Assembly (NCBI GenBank): GCA_964485515.1
Contig: CAZALT010000050.1
Coordinates: 1-20,261 of the forward strand
DNA: 20,261 bases
DNA from: CAZALT01 sp964485515
GTDB lineage: Bacteria; Actinomycetota; Acidimicrobiia; Acidimicrobiales; Acidimicrobilacustridaceae
Direction: 5' to 3'
In this document: positions 12,531 to 19,729 of the stretch, one piece after another
How the letters are laid out: every line of letters begins with the position of its first letter
Numbering within the stretch: position 1 is the stretch's first letter
Notes under the pieces: generated by a model
Databases searched by the model: none
Told to the model about the DNA's origin: nothing
The model's input: the letters and a program-made list of their open reading frames with translations, nothing else
Made by a program: the position numbers and the translations under genes

Positions 12531-13924
12531 TCCCCGTCGTCACCCCCGAGGAGATGAACGCCATCGACGCGGCCGCGCCCGAACCGGCCGACGTGCTCAT
12601 CGGCCGCGCCGCCCGTGCGGTGGCCCGCCGAGCGGTCACCATGATGGGTGGCACCTACGGTCGCCGGGTCACCGTGCTGGCCGGCAAAGGCAACAACGGC
12701 AACGACGGGCGCGTGGCCGCCCGGCACCTCCGGGCGCGCGGCGTGCGGGTCTCGGTCGTCGACGCCGCCGATGCCCCGGCCGCACTGGCTCCCGTCGACC
12801 TCGTCATCGACGCCGCGTACGGCACCGGGTTCCGCGGCGAGTACCGCGCCCCCCACCTGGCGGCCGGTCAGGCCGTCCTCGCGGTCGACATCGCGTCCGG
12901 GGTCGACGGTCTCACAGGGGAGACCTCCGAACGGGTCCTCATGGCCGACTCGACGGTCACGTTCGCCGCGCTCAAGCCGGGTGCCCTGCTCGAACCCGGT
13001 GCGGGGTTCGTGGGCGACGTCCACGTGGCCGACATCGGCCTCGACGTCTCCTCGACGAAGACCCATCTCGTCGAGGCGTCCGACGTCGGGTCCTGGCTGC
13101 GCGACCGGCCCTCCACCGCGCACAAGTGGCAGTCCGCCGTGTGGATCGTCGCCGGGAGCCCCGGTATGGGCGGGGCGGCGACCCTCGCGTGCGAAGGCGC
13201 TCAGCGGACCGGAGCGGGCTACGTGCGGCTCAGCACGCCGGGCGGCCTCGCGTCGGACATCCCGGCCGAGGTCGTGCAGCACGAGCTGAACCCCGGATGG
13301 GCCGCCGACGTGCTCGGCGGCCTCGACCGCTTCGCCGCGCTCGTGGTCGGCAACGGGCTCGGAACCGAACCCACCGCCGCGCACGAGATCCGCTCGGTGG
13401 CGGCGGGCGCCCAGGTCCCGACGGTCGTCGACGCCGATGGCCTGACCGCGCTGGCCGAAGACGACACCTGCTTCCCGCTCGGTGATCACGTCGTGCTCAC
13501 ACCGCACGACGGCGAGCACGCCCGCCTCGCCGGCAGCAAACCCGGACCCGACCGCATCGCGGCGACCCGCTCGCTCGCGGCGCGCACCGGGTCCGTCGTC
13601 CTGCTCAAAGGACCCCTCACGGTGGTCGCCCACCCCGACGGCCGCTGCCTGCTGAGCAACACGGGCGACGCCCGGCTCGCCACCGCCGGCACCGGCGACG
13701 TGCTGGCCGGGATCATCGGCGCGCTGCTCGCCCGGGGCCTCGAACCGCTTCACGCCGCGGTGGGCGGGGCGTTCATCCACGGACGGGCCGGAGACCTAGG
13801 CTGGCGCCGCGGCTTGGTCGCCGGCGACCTGCCGCCCCTCGTGCCCGCGGTCCTGGACCAGCTCGTGGTCGACCGCCTGCGCACCCCAACCGTTCCGAAA
13901 GCTGCCGGCCCGACCGAGGCCTGA
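12527..13924 (+). CDS. nnr: Bifunctional NAD(P)HX epimerase and ADP-dependent dehydratase
   Basis: This 465-residue fusion repairs hydrated NADH and NADPH. The N-terminal epimerase domain (about 1-185) holds LAGKGNNGNDGRVAARHL (Gly53-Gly61 loop) and DLVIDAAYGTGFRG. It is compact: the segment between GVRVSVVDA and DLVIDA is shorter than usual by my estimate of about 25 residues. The C-terminal ADP-dependent dehydratase domain (about 190-455) has IVAGSPGMGGAATLA, VVDADGLTAL, TPHDGEHARL and the catalytic loop NTGDARLATAGTGDVLAG, with Asp391. The family usually has GGSGD or GTGD here, so the active site looks intact. The ATG overlaps the acpS stop. The acpS-nnr-alr order is widespread in actinobacteria. 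The gene ends 11 bp before the CBS-domain gene. Confidence 0.95.
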   Translation: MIPVVTPEEMNAIDAAAPEPADVLIGRAARAVARRAVTMMGGTYGRRVTVLAGKGNNGNDGRVAARHLRARGVRVSVVDAADAPAALAPVDLVIDAAYGTGFRGEYRAPHLAAGQAVLAVDIASGVDGLTGETSERVLMADSTVTFAALKPGALLEPGAGFVGDVHVADIGLDVSSTKTHLVEASDVGSWLRDRPSTAHKWQSAVWIVAGSPGMGGAATLACEGAQRTGAGYVRLSTPGGLASDIPAEVVQHELNPGWAADVLGGLDRFAALVVGNGLGTEPTAAHEIRSVAAGAQVPTVVDADGLTALAEDDTCFPLGDHVVLTPHDGEHARLAGSKPGPDRIAATRSLAARTGSVVLLKGPLTVVAHPDGRCLLSNTGDARLATAGTGDVLAGIIGALLARGLEPLHAAVGGAFIHGRAGDLGWRRGLVAGDLPPLVPAVLDQLVVDRLRTPTVPKAAGPTEA

Positions 13925-13935
13925 AACGAGGATTG

Positions 13936-14436
13936 ATGCTCCGCGAGATGCCCGTTCGATCGGTGATGACGACCGAGGTCGTGTCCTTCACGCCAGATCA
14001 GAACGTCCAGGAAGCGATGCAGCAGCTCGCCGCCCGCGAGATCGATGCCGGTCCGGTCGTCGACAGCACCGGAGCGGTCGTCGGCATGCTCTCCACGGGC
14101 GACCTCATCGTCGGGGAGGCCCGCGTGCACTTCCCGACCGTCACGAACTTCTTCGGGGTGAACGTGGCATGGCCGTTCAAGGACAAGGAGTTCAACAAGA
14201 CCCTCGACAAGGCGCTCGGCGCAAGCGTGAGCGAGGTGATGACGGCGAAGCCGTTCACCATCGGTCCCGACGGGACCGTCGAAGACGCGGCCACGTTGAT
14301 GCACGACCACAACGTGTCGCGTCTTGCGGTGGTCGAGGACGGCAAGCTCGTCGGCGTGATCGCCCGTGGCGACATCGTCAAGGCCATCGTCGCGGGAGTG
14401 GGCGACGCGGAGCCGGCAGCCGAATCGGACGACTAG
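13936..14436 (+). CDS. CBS-pair domain protein
   Basis: The 166-residue protein consists of two CBS domains. The first runs from MPVRSVMTTEVVSFTPDQNV to VVGMLSTGDLIV. The second runs from ASVSEVMTAKPFTIGPDGTV to LVGVIARGDIVKAIV. A roughly 35-residue spacer with FFGVNVAWPFKDKEFNK separates them. Such pairs bind adenosyl nucleotides (AMP, ATP, SAM) and act as energy sensors, but stand-alone proteins of this kind have no agreed function. ATG 13936 has GAGGA only 3 nt upstream; TTG 13933 and ATG 13948 are other in-frame options. It sits 11 bp after nnr and 2 bp before alr, so it is almost certainly co-transcribed with them. No enzymatic domain is attached. Confidence 0.88.
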   Translation: MLREMPVRSVMTTEVVSFTPDQNVQEAMQQLAAREIDAGPVVDSTGAVVGMLSTGDLIVGEARVHFPTVTNFFGVNVAWPFKDKEFNKTLDKALGASVSEVMTAKPFTIGPDGTVEDAATLMHDHNVSRLAVVEDGKLVGVIARGDIVKAIVAGVGDAEPAAESDD

Positions 14437-14438
14437 TC

Positions 14439-15572
14439 GTGAGAGCCGCCCGCGCCGACGTCGACCTGGGCGCCATCGCGCACAACGTCCGGCTCCTCGC
14501 CGACCTCGCCGCGCCGGCCGAGCTGTGCGCGGTGGTCAAGGCCGACGGCTACGGCCACGGCGCCATCGCGGTGTCGCGGGCCGCCCTGGCCTCGGGGGCG
14601 ACCTGGCTCGGGGTCGCGCTGGTCGAGGAGGGAGCCGTCCTGCGCAAGGCCGAGATCGACGCGCCGATCCTGCTGCTCTCCCAACCGCGCTCGACCGACC
14701 TCGCGGCAGCCGTTCGCTTCGACCTGCGGGTGACCGTCTACGACGAGGCCGGGATCGAGGCCACCGCGGCGGCGGCGAGCAAGATCGAGCGCGTGGCCCA
14801 GGTGCACCTCAAGGTCGACACCGGCATGCGTCGCGTGGGTGCGAAGCCAGAGGACGTCGCTGCGCTCGCCACCCTCATCGAAGCTGAGCCGGCTCTCGAG
14901 CTCGAGGCGATCTGGACGCACTTCGCGGTGGCCGACGAACCCGGCCACCCGTTCACCGACGCGCAGTTCGACGCCTTCCAGGACGCGGTGGCCGGGCTGC
15001 GCAGGATCGGGTTGCACCCCCCGCTCCTCCACGTGGCGAACTCGGCCGCGACGATCGACCATCCGCGCAGTCGGCTGAGCCTGGCCCGGGCGGGCATCGC
15101 GCTCTACGGCATCGCGCCCTCGGCGGCTCTCGAAGGCCGGGTCGACCTCCGTCCCGCGCTGTCCCTGAGATCCGAGGTGTCCTTCGTCAAGACCGTGCCG
15201 GTCGGCGACGCGATCTCCTACGGGCTTCGCCACGAGTTCGACCGCGACTCGGTCGTGGCCACCGTCCCCATCGGCTACGCCGACGGCGTGCCTCGGGCGT
15301 TGGGCGGTTCGGGAGCTTCGGTGCTCATCGGTGGCCGCCGCTGCCCGATCGTGGGAACGGTGACGATGGACCAGATCCTCGTGGATTGCGGGCCCGCGCC
15401 CGAGTCCGGCGAACCGATCGACGTCGCCATCGGTGACGAGGTGATGCTCATCGGTGAACAGGGCGATGAGCGGATCACCGCGGGCGACTGGGCTGAGCTG
15501 CTCGGCACCATCGCCTACGAGATCATCTGCGGCATCGGCCCCCGGGTGCCGAGGTTCTACGGCGAGCGCTGA
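14439..15572 (+). CDS. alr: Alanine racemase
   Basis: Alr interconverts L- and D-alanine using PLP, supplying D-Ala for peptidoglycan. The 377-residue length is typical. The PLP lysine is Lys34 in CAVVKADGYGHGA. HLKVDTGMRRVG and IWTHFAVADEP are barrel motifs. ARAGIALYGIAP and the catalytic tyrosine Tyr261 in AISYGLRHEF are present, as are VPIGYADGVPRAL and VGTVTMDQILVD in the C-terminal beta domain. It starts with GTG at 14439, 2 bp after the CBS gene stop; the frame is open upstream but homology starts here (RADVDLGAIAHNVRLL). In relatives, tsaE often comes next; here a minus-strand ABC exporter intervenes. Confidence 0.96.
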   Translation: MRAARADVDLGAIAHNVRLLADLAAPAELCAVVKADGYGHGAIAVSRAALASGATWLGVALVEEGAVLRKAEIDAPILLLSQPRSTDLAAAVRFDLRVTVYDEAGIEATAAAASKIERVAQVHLKVDTGMRRVGAKPEDVAALATLIEAEPALELEAIWTHFAVADEPGHPFTDAQFDAFQDAVAGLRRIGLHPPLLHVANSAATIDHPRSRLSLARAGIALYGIAPSAALEGRVDLRPALSLRSEVSFVKTVPVGDAISYGLRHEFDRDSVVATVPIGYADGVPRALGGSGASVLIGGRRCPIVGTVTMDQILVDCGPAPESGEPIDVAIGDEVMLIGEQGDERITAGDWAELLGTIAYEIICGIGPRVPRFYGER

Positions 15573-15590
15573 GTCCGCCCCGAGAGGTGA

Positions 15591-15642
15591 GGTCTTTCCG
15601 GGAGGTCTCTCCGGGAGGTCTCTCCGGGAGGTCTCTCCGGGA
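15591..15642. repeat. Four tandem 13-bp repeats between convergent genes
   Basis: The unit GGTCTCTCCGGGA occurs four times without spacers (15591-15603, 15604-15616, 15617-15629, 15630-15642). The first copy has a T for C at position 6. The array fills most of the 71 bp between the alr stop and the stop of the convergent ABC permease at 15644. GGAG at each junction can pair with CTCC of the next unit around GTCT, giving a series of small stems. It may act as a bidirectional terminator or simply be a slippage array. There are no spacers as in CRISPR. Confidence 0.9.
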
Positions 15643-15643
15643 C

Positions 15644-17266
15644 CTACAGGGCAGGGATGTCGCGTCGGCGGAAGCCGACCAGGCCCAACGCGGTGAGCGC
15701 GAGACCCACCGCCGACACGGCCAGGAACGCCCGGAGATCGAAGGCCGCCGCGGGCGTGGCGGGGAGGTGCTCGAGCGGTGAGATCCGTCGGATCCAGTCG
15801 GACAGCCGCAACAGATCGCCGAGCAGCCCGATGGTGACGACCAGGGCGAGCCCCAGCCAGGCCACGGGCGCCACCTTCGGTACGAGGCCGATGCAGAGGG
15901 TGGTGAAGCCCATCAGGACGAGGACGACCGGGAGCAGCGCCAGCGCGGCTCCCAGCATGCGGGGCACCTGGGCAGGATCGTCGAGCGCCCATGCCACGCC
16001 GATCCCCGTCCCGGTCCCCGACGCCACGACAGCGGCCACGGATCCTCCGAGGGCGACCAGCAGGTGGTCGCCGAGCCACCGGGTGCGGGCCATCGGGCGG
16101 GCGAGCACGAGCTCGAGTCGGCCATCGGCCTCCTCGGATCGTAGGCGCAGCACCGAGCCGGTGACGAAACCGCCGACGAGCATCGTCGACAGCGCCAGGG
16201 TGTAGGCCAGGTACATGTCGGTCACCGAACCGCCTCCGACGGGGATGAAGCGCTCCATGTCGGGGTTGGCGGCGAACATCTGCTCGACGTCGCTGGCGAT
16301 CAGGCCGTAGGCCATGCCGAGGATGCACAGCCCGATCATCCATCCCACGATCGTCCCGGCCTGGAGTCGGGCGACGAGACCGGTGGGGTGGACCGTGATC
16401 CGGCCGGCCCGCTCCGGTCCCAGTCGTTGCGATCGCAGCCCCGAGCCCAGGTTGCGACGGTCCGAGAGGACGATCGCTCCGGCGGTGGCGACGGCCGCGA
16501 CCCCAACCGGCAGCAGGAGCACCCACCACTGCTCGCCGGCGAAGGGGCGCACCCGGTGGACCCACCCCATCGGCGAGAGCCAGGACAAGGTGCCGCTGCC
16601 CATGTCGCCGATCGCTCGAACGAGGTAGGCGGCACCGGCCGCACCAACGCCGAGGCCGATCGTGGCCCGCGCCGTGCCGGCCACCTGCGCGGCCAGCGCG
16701 GTCACCGCGGTGAGGGCGAGCCCCGTGCTCAGCCAGGCCAGCACCAGCGCGGCGGAGCCGACCGGGGCGAAGCCCAGCGCGAGCAGGCACACGAAGGCCG
16801 CCGCCGCGGCGATCAGCTCGAGTCCGCTGACGGTGAGGACGGCGGCGGCCACCACCGTGTGGCGACCCACCATGCGCGACCGGAGGAGCTCGGTGCGTTC
16901 CGCGTCCTCGTCGGCGCGGGTGTGGCGCGACGTCAGGAACACGCTCATCAGGGCGAAGCCCACGGCACCCCACACCGCGAGCTCGTTGACGAGCACGACA
17001 CCGACGTTCGGATCGTCGAACCCGAAGCCGGGACCGTTGAGCGCCCGGTTCACCGCGACCATGTTGGGGCTGATGTCGATGAGCGCGACGTAGGTGGCGA
17101 TCTGGTCGGGGCTGGAGTACAGGCTCATGACGCTCGCGCCCGAGAAGCCGACGAGGGCTGTGATGCCGATGACCCAGCTCAGTGCTCGCACGCGGTCGAC
17201 GCGCAGGTTCAGGCGGATGATCGGCCAGAGCCCGTGGAGCGTGGAGTGCCGCGCGGTGACCGTCAC
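15644..17266 (-). CDS. ABC exporter permease, polyketide-antibiotic/tetronasin type
   Basis: This 540-residue membrane protein has about 12 hydrophobic segments in two halves, for example ALSWVIGITALVGFSGASVM near residues 29-48, YLAYTLALSTMLVGGFVTGS in the second half, and AFLAVSAVGLALTALGLVGF at the C-terminus. Size and layout resemble permeases of the tetronasin or polyketide-antibiotic exporter group, such as M. tuberculosis Rv1217c. SEEADGRLELVLARPMARTRW and a similar segment in the first half (EDAERTELLRSRMVGRHTVV) are cytoplasmic coupling-type regions repeated between halves, suggesting an internal duplication. It starts with GTG at 17266 without a strong ribosome-binding site. The ATPase gene lies 58 bp upstream. 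The exported compound cannot be predicted. Confidence 0.85.
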   Translation of the reverse strand: MTVTARHSTLHGLWPIIRLNLRVDRVRALSWVIGITALVGFSGASVMSLYSSPDQIATYVALIDISPNMVAVNRALNGPGFGFDDPNVGVVLVNELAVWGAVGFALMSVFLTSRHTRADEDAERTELLRSRMVGRHTVVAAAVLTVSGLELIAAAAAFVCLLALGFAPVGSAALVLAWLSTGLALTAVTALAAQVAGTARATIGLGVGAAGAAYLVRAIGDMGSGTLSWLSPMGWVHRVRPFAGEQWWVLLLPVGVAAVATAGAIVLSDRRNLGSGLRSQRLGPERAGRITVHPTGLVARLQAGTIVGWMIGLCILGMAYGLIASDVEQMFAANPDMERFIPVGGGSVTDMYLAYTLALSTMLVGGFVTGSVLRLRSEEADGRLELVLARPMARTRWLGDHLLVALGGSVAAVVASGTGTGIGVAWALDDPAQVPRMLGAALALLPVVLVLMGFTTLCIGLVPKVAPVAWLGLALVVTIGLLGDLLRLSDWIRRISPLEHLPATPAAAFDLRAFLAVSAVGLALTALGLVGFRRRDIPAL

Positions 17267-17290
17267 GACAACCCCGGTGCGATGAGCGCG

Positions 17291-17335
17291 GGTGTCGCGG
17301 TGCCGGGTGTCGCGGGGTCAGGTGTCACGGGGCCA
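17291..17335. repeat. Three 15-bp imperfect repeats at the ATPase-permease junction
   Basis: GGTGTCGCGG, GGTGTCGCGG and GGTGTCACGG begin at 17291, 17306 and 17321, an exact 15-bp period with variable last five bases. The third unit covers the ATPase stop codon. A 15-bp period preserves frame; in one minus-strand frame it reads as a Pro/Thr-rich peptide (VTPDPATPGTATPALIAPGL) ending at a TGA that overlaps the permease GTG. Confidence 0.6.
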
Positions 17336-18248
17336 GGTGGTCGCTGGATGCGCCGGCTCCGTCGAGCTGGTCGCCGTAGTGGCGGAGGAAGAGCTCTTCG
17401 AGGGTCGGGGGATGGCTGGTCAACGACGTGATGCCGGTCGCCGCCAGATCGGCGAGCACCGCGGTCAGCTCGACGCTGTCGACGTCGAAGGTCACGCGGT
17501 CGCCGTCCCGGACCAGGCCGTGCACGCCCGGGTGACCCTCGAGCGCGCCGGGCGGGCGCTGCGTGGTTGCGGAGATCGTGGTGCGGGTGAGGTGGCGGAG
17601 CTCGCCGAGAGTCCCCGTCTGCACGGTGCTGCCTTGGCGGATGATGGTCAGCCGATCGCACAGCCGCTCCACCTGGGCGAGGATGTGGCTCGACAGCAGC
17701 ACCGTGCGCCCCTGGGCCGAGAGCTCGGCGATGCACTCCTGGAACACCGCCTCCATCAGGGGATCGAGCCCGGTGGTCGGTTCGTCGAGGATGTAGAGGT
17801 CGGCGTCGGCGGCCAACGCCGCCACCAGGGCGACCTTCTGGCGGTTGCCCTTGGAGTAGGAGCGGGTCTTGCGACCGACGTCGAGGTCGAAGCGCTCGAC
17901 GAGCTCGTCGCGTCGGGCGTGGTCGATGCCGCCCTGGAGGTTCCCCAGCACATCGATGACCTCACCGCCGGTCAGCTGCGGCCAGAGGTTGATCTCGCCC
18001 GGGACGTAGGCGACGCGCCGATGCAGCGCCACGGCGTCGCGCCAGGGATCACCGCCGAGCAGCTCGACGTGGCCCGAGTCCTGGCGCAGGAGCCCGAGCA
18101 GGATGCGGATCGTGACGGTCTTGCCGGCGCCGTTCGGACCGATGAAGCCGTGGACCTCCCCGGTGCGCACCTCGAGGTCGAGACCGTCGAGGGCGCGGGT
18201 CGGGCCGAAGGTCTTCACGACGGATTCGAGCACGAGCGCGGTGTCCAC
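17325..18248 (-). CDS. ABC exporter ATP-binding protein
   Basis: The 307-residue ATPase energises the neighbouring permease. Walker A is GPNGAGKT (37-44). The signature is YSKGNRQKV (131-139) in place of LSGGQ, a variant I associate with the DrrA/tetronasin-type exporters such as Rv1218c. Walker B is LYILDE (151-156) followed by PTTGLDP, and the H-loop is SSH with His188. About 110 C-terminal residues after the core (from LGELRHLTRTTISA) form the accessory domain common in drug exporters. It starts with GTG at 18248, preceded by AGGAGAAGAGAG, and has a TAGCCT box further up. The gene is divergent from tsaE and precedes the permease on the same strand. A frame change near its 3' end would extend it to the permease start. 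Confidence 0.93.
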   Translation of the reverse strand: MDTALVLESVVKTFGPTRALDGLDLEVRTGEVHGFIGPNGAGKTVTIRILLGLLRQDSGHVELLGGDPWRDAVALHRRVAYVPGEINLWPQLTGGEVIDVLGNLQGGIDHARRDELVERFDLDVGRKTRSYSKGNRQKVALVAALAADADLYILDEPTTGLDPLMEAVFQECIAELSAQGRTVLLSSHILAQVERLCDRLTIIRQGSTVQTGTLGELRHLTRTTISATTQRPPGALEGHPGVHGLVRDGDRVTFDVDSVELTAVLADLAATGITSLTSHPPTLEELFLRHYGDQLDGAGASSDHLAP

Positions 18249-18279
18249 GTTCTCTCTTCTCCTCTACTGGGCTGGCGCA

Positions 18280-18285
18280 AGGCTA
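18280..18285 (-). promoter_or_regulatory. -10-like box for the ABC exporter pair
   Basis: TAGCCT on the minus strand (18285-18280) is placed for a start near 18273, giving a leader of about 25 nt that contains AGGAG. The same hexamer, extended to TAGCCTT, occurs on the other strand before tsaE. No -35 of quality is seen. Confidence 0.3.
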
Positions 18286-18400
18286 GTGGCGCGCCGGTCG
18301 ACGCCGACGGCCTGGAACGAGCCGGCCACCTGGACCAAGAGCGGCTCGTGGGCCTGGAGCGGGGGTGCGTGTGGCTTCGCCGGTCGTGAGTCTTCGCTTG

Positions 18401-18406
18401 TAGCCT
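18401..18406 (+). promoter_or_regulatory. tsaE: -10 box of a probable leaderless tsaE transcript
   Basis: TAGCCT ends 6 bp before the tsaE GTG at 18413, which places the transcription start on the start codon. There is no Shine-Dalgarno other than a G-run (18409-18413) that overlaps the start. This fits a leaderless gene, common in actinobacteria. Confidence 0.4.
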
Positions 18407-18412
18407 TCGGGG

Positions 18413-18952
18413 GTGATCAACGCCCGCACGACGTCGGTCGACGAGACCCGTGAGATCGCCGCCGCGCTGGCCGAGCTGGCCCGTCCCGGTGATCTCGTGC
18501 TGCTGGCCGGCGACCTGGGAGCGGGGAAGACCGCCTTCGCACAAGGGTTCGGCACGGCGCTCGGGGTCACCGACGCCATCACCAGCCCCACCTACACGAT
18601 CCACACCCGCTACGAGGGCCGGCTCCCGCTCGACCACCTCGACGTCTACCGCATGGACCAGATGTCGGAGGTCTTCGACGTGGGCCTGCCCGAGATGCTC
18701 GACGACGGCGGTGTGATCCTCGTCGAATGGGGCGACGCCATCGCACCGGCCCTGCCGGCCGACTACCTCGAGATCCGCTTCACCTTCGGCGCAGGCGACG
18801 ACGATCGCGAGCTCGAGCTCGTGCCAGTCGGGCCGCGCTGGACAGCGCGCTGTCGCCTCCTCACCACGGTGCTCGACCGCTTCGCCGCTGATCATCCCGT
18901 CGTGCCCGATTCACCCGTGGGGCTCGACGCCGAGTCCGGAACGCAAGGTTGA
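18413..18952 (+). CDS. tsaE: tRNA N6-threonylcarbamoyladenosine biosynthesis ATPase TsaE
   Basis: TsaE is the ATPase that resets the TsaB-TsaD complex making t6A at position 37 of ANN-decoding tRNAs. At 179 residues it is slightly longer than the usual 150-165. Walker A is GDLGAGKT (33-40). SPTYTIHTRYEGRLPLDHLDVYR is the switch and Walker B region, and GLPEMLDDGGVILVEWGD is the family motif near residue 100. The last 40 residues (from RWTARCRLLTTVLDRFAADH) are a poorly conserved tail. It starts with GTG at 18413. tsaB follows after 4 bp, and rimI after that, forming the standard tsaE-tsaB-rimI cluster. Confidence 0.95.
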   Translation: MINARTTSVDETREIAAALAELARPGDLVLLAGDLGAGKTAFAQGFGTALGVTDAITSPTYTIHTRYEGRLPLDHLDVYRMDQMSEVFDVGLPEMLDDGGVILVEWGDAIAPALPADYLEIRFTFGAGDDDRELELVPVGPRWTARCRLLTTVLDRFAADHPVVPDSPVGLDAESGTQG

Positions 18953-18956
18953 CGGC

Positions 18957-19655
18957 GTGCTGATCCTCGGCATCGACACGGCGACGCCCCAGGTCTCGGT
19001 GGCCGTCGGCGGCCACGAGGGGGTACTCGCCTCGGTGCAGTCCGCCCGAAGCCGCCAGCACGCCGAGGTGCTCACACCGTCGATCGAGTTCGCGTGCAAG
19101 CAGGCCCGCATCGGCCTCGACGAGGTCAGCGTCATCGCCGTCGACCTCGGCCCCGGTCTGTTCACGGGTCTCCGGGTCGGTATCGCCGCGGCCAAGGCCA
19201 TGGCCCACGCGCTGCGAGTGCCGATGATCGGCGTGACCAGCCTCGACCTCGTCGCCTTCCCGGTGCGCTTCAGCCCGAAGCTGGTCGTGGCCGCCATCGA
19301 CGCCCGGCGCGGCGAGGTGTTCCACGCCATGTACCGCCAGGTGCCGGGTGGCATGCAGCGCATCACCGAGCATGCTGTCGGCTCGCCCGACGACCTCGCC
19401 TCGGAGATCCTCGCCCGCAGCGAGGACTGCCTGCTCGTCGGCGACGGAGCCATCCGCCACCGCGAGGTCTTCGAGGGCCTGAACAAGGTCGAGATCGTCG
19501 ACGACGGCCTCGCCTTCCCGTCGGCCACCTCGCTGGTGCAGCTCGCCCACGCGCAGGCGCTGCGCGAGCAGTTCGTGAAGTCGTGGGAGCTCGCCCCGCT
19601 CTACCTGCGCAAGCCCGACGCCGAGATCAACTGGACCACCCGGAGCGACGGGTGA
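18957..19655 (+). CDS. tsaB: tRNA threonylcarbamoyladenosine biosynthesis protein TsaB
   Basis: TsaB is the non-catalytic partner that binds and activates TsaD in t6A synthesis. It has the ASKHA fold: the phosphate-1 motif is ILGIDTATPQVSVAV, and ARSRQHAEVLTPSIE and VDLGPGLFTGLRVGIAAAKA are strongly conserved. AAIDARRGEVFHAMYR begins the second lobe. The 232-residue length is typical, and the C-terminus ELAPLYLRKPDAE matches the family. It starts with GTG at 18957, 4 bp after tsaE with AAGG upstream. Its stop TGA overlaps an in-frame GTG of the following frame (GTGA, 19652-19655), but the rimI start is more likely downstream. Confidence 0.95.
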   Translation: MLILGIDTATPQVSVAVGGHEGVLASVQSARSRQHAEVLTPSIEFACKQARIGLDEVSVIAVDLGPGLFTGLRVGIAAAKAMAHALRVPMIGVTSLDLVAFPVRFSPKLVVAAIDARRGEVFHAMYRQVPGGMQRITEHAVGSPDDLASEILARSEDCLLVGDGAIRHREVFEGLNKVEIVDDGLAFPSATSLVQLAHAQALREQFVKSWELAPLYLRKPDAEINWTTRSDG

Positions 19656-19672
19656 TCGCGATGACTCCTCGA

Positions 19673-19715
19673 ATTGGCGGAGAGAACCGTCAGACGAACC
19701 CGTCTCTCCGCCGAT
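19673..19715 (+). other. Long hairpin between tsaB and rimI
   Basis: GGCGGAGAGA (19676-19685) and TCTCTCCGCC (19703-19712) pair perfectly over 10 bp. The stem extends to 13 bp with AAT (19673-19675) against GAT (19713-19715), one pair being T.G. The 17-nt loop contains a small CGT/ACG stem. No T-run follows, so it is not a standard terminator; an RNA-processing, stability or attenuation element is possible. Confidence 0.6.
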
Positions 19716-19729
19716 CTGGCGAAGGGCGC

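Noticed and set aside
15591..15642. CRISPR-like array
   Set aside because: The units are 13 bp with no spacers and there are no cas genes; it is a simple tandem repeat.
14433..16973. 846-codon minus-strand ORF
   Set aside because: It is antisense to alr and in a different frame from the permease. Its protein is Arg/Gly/Pro-rich with no family motif, typical of shadow frames in GC-rich DNA.
17292..18389. 365-codon plus-strand ORF
   Set aside because: Antisense to the ABC ATPase, whose Walker A, Walker B and H-loop are clear. It has no ribosome-binding site and no family resemblance.
19652..19729. rimI starting at the GTG that overlaps the tsaB stop
   Set aside because: Codon use is atypical, the segment contains a 13-bp hairpin, and GNAT homology starts just after the GTG at 19730.
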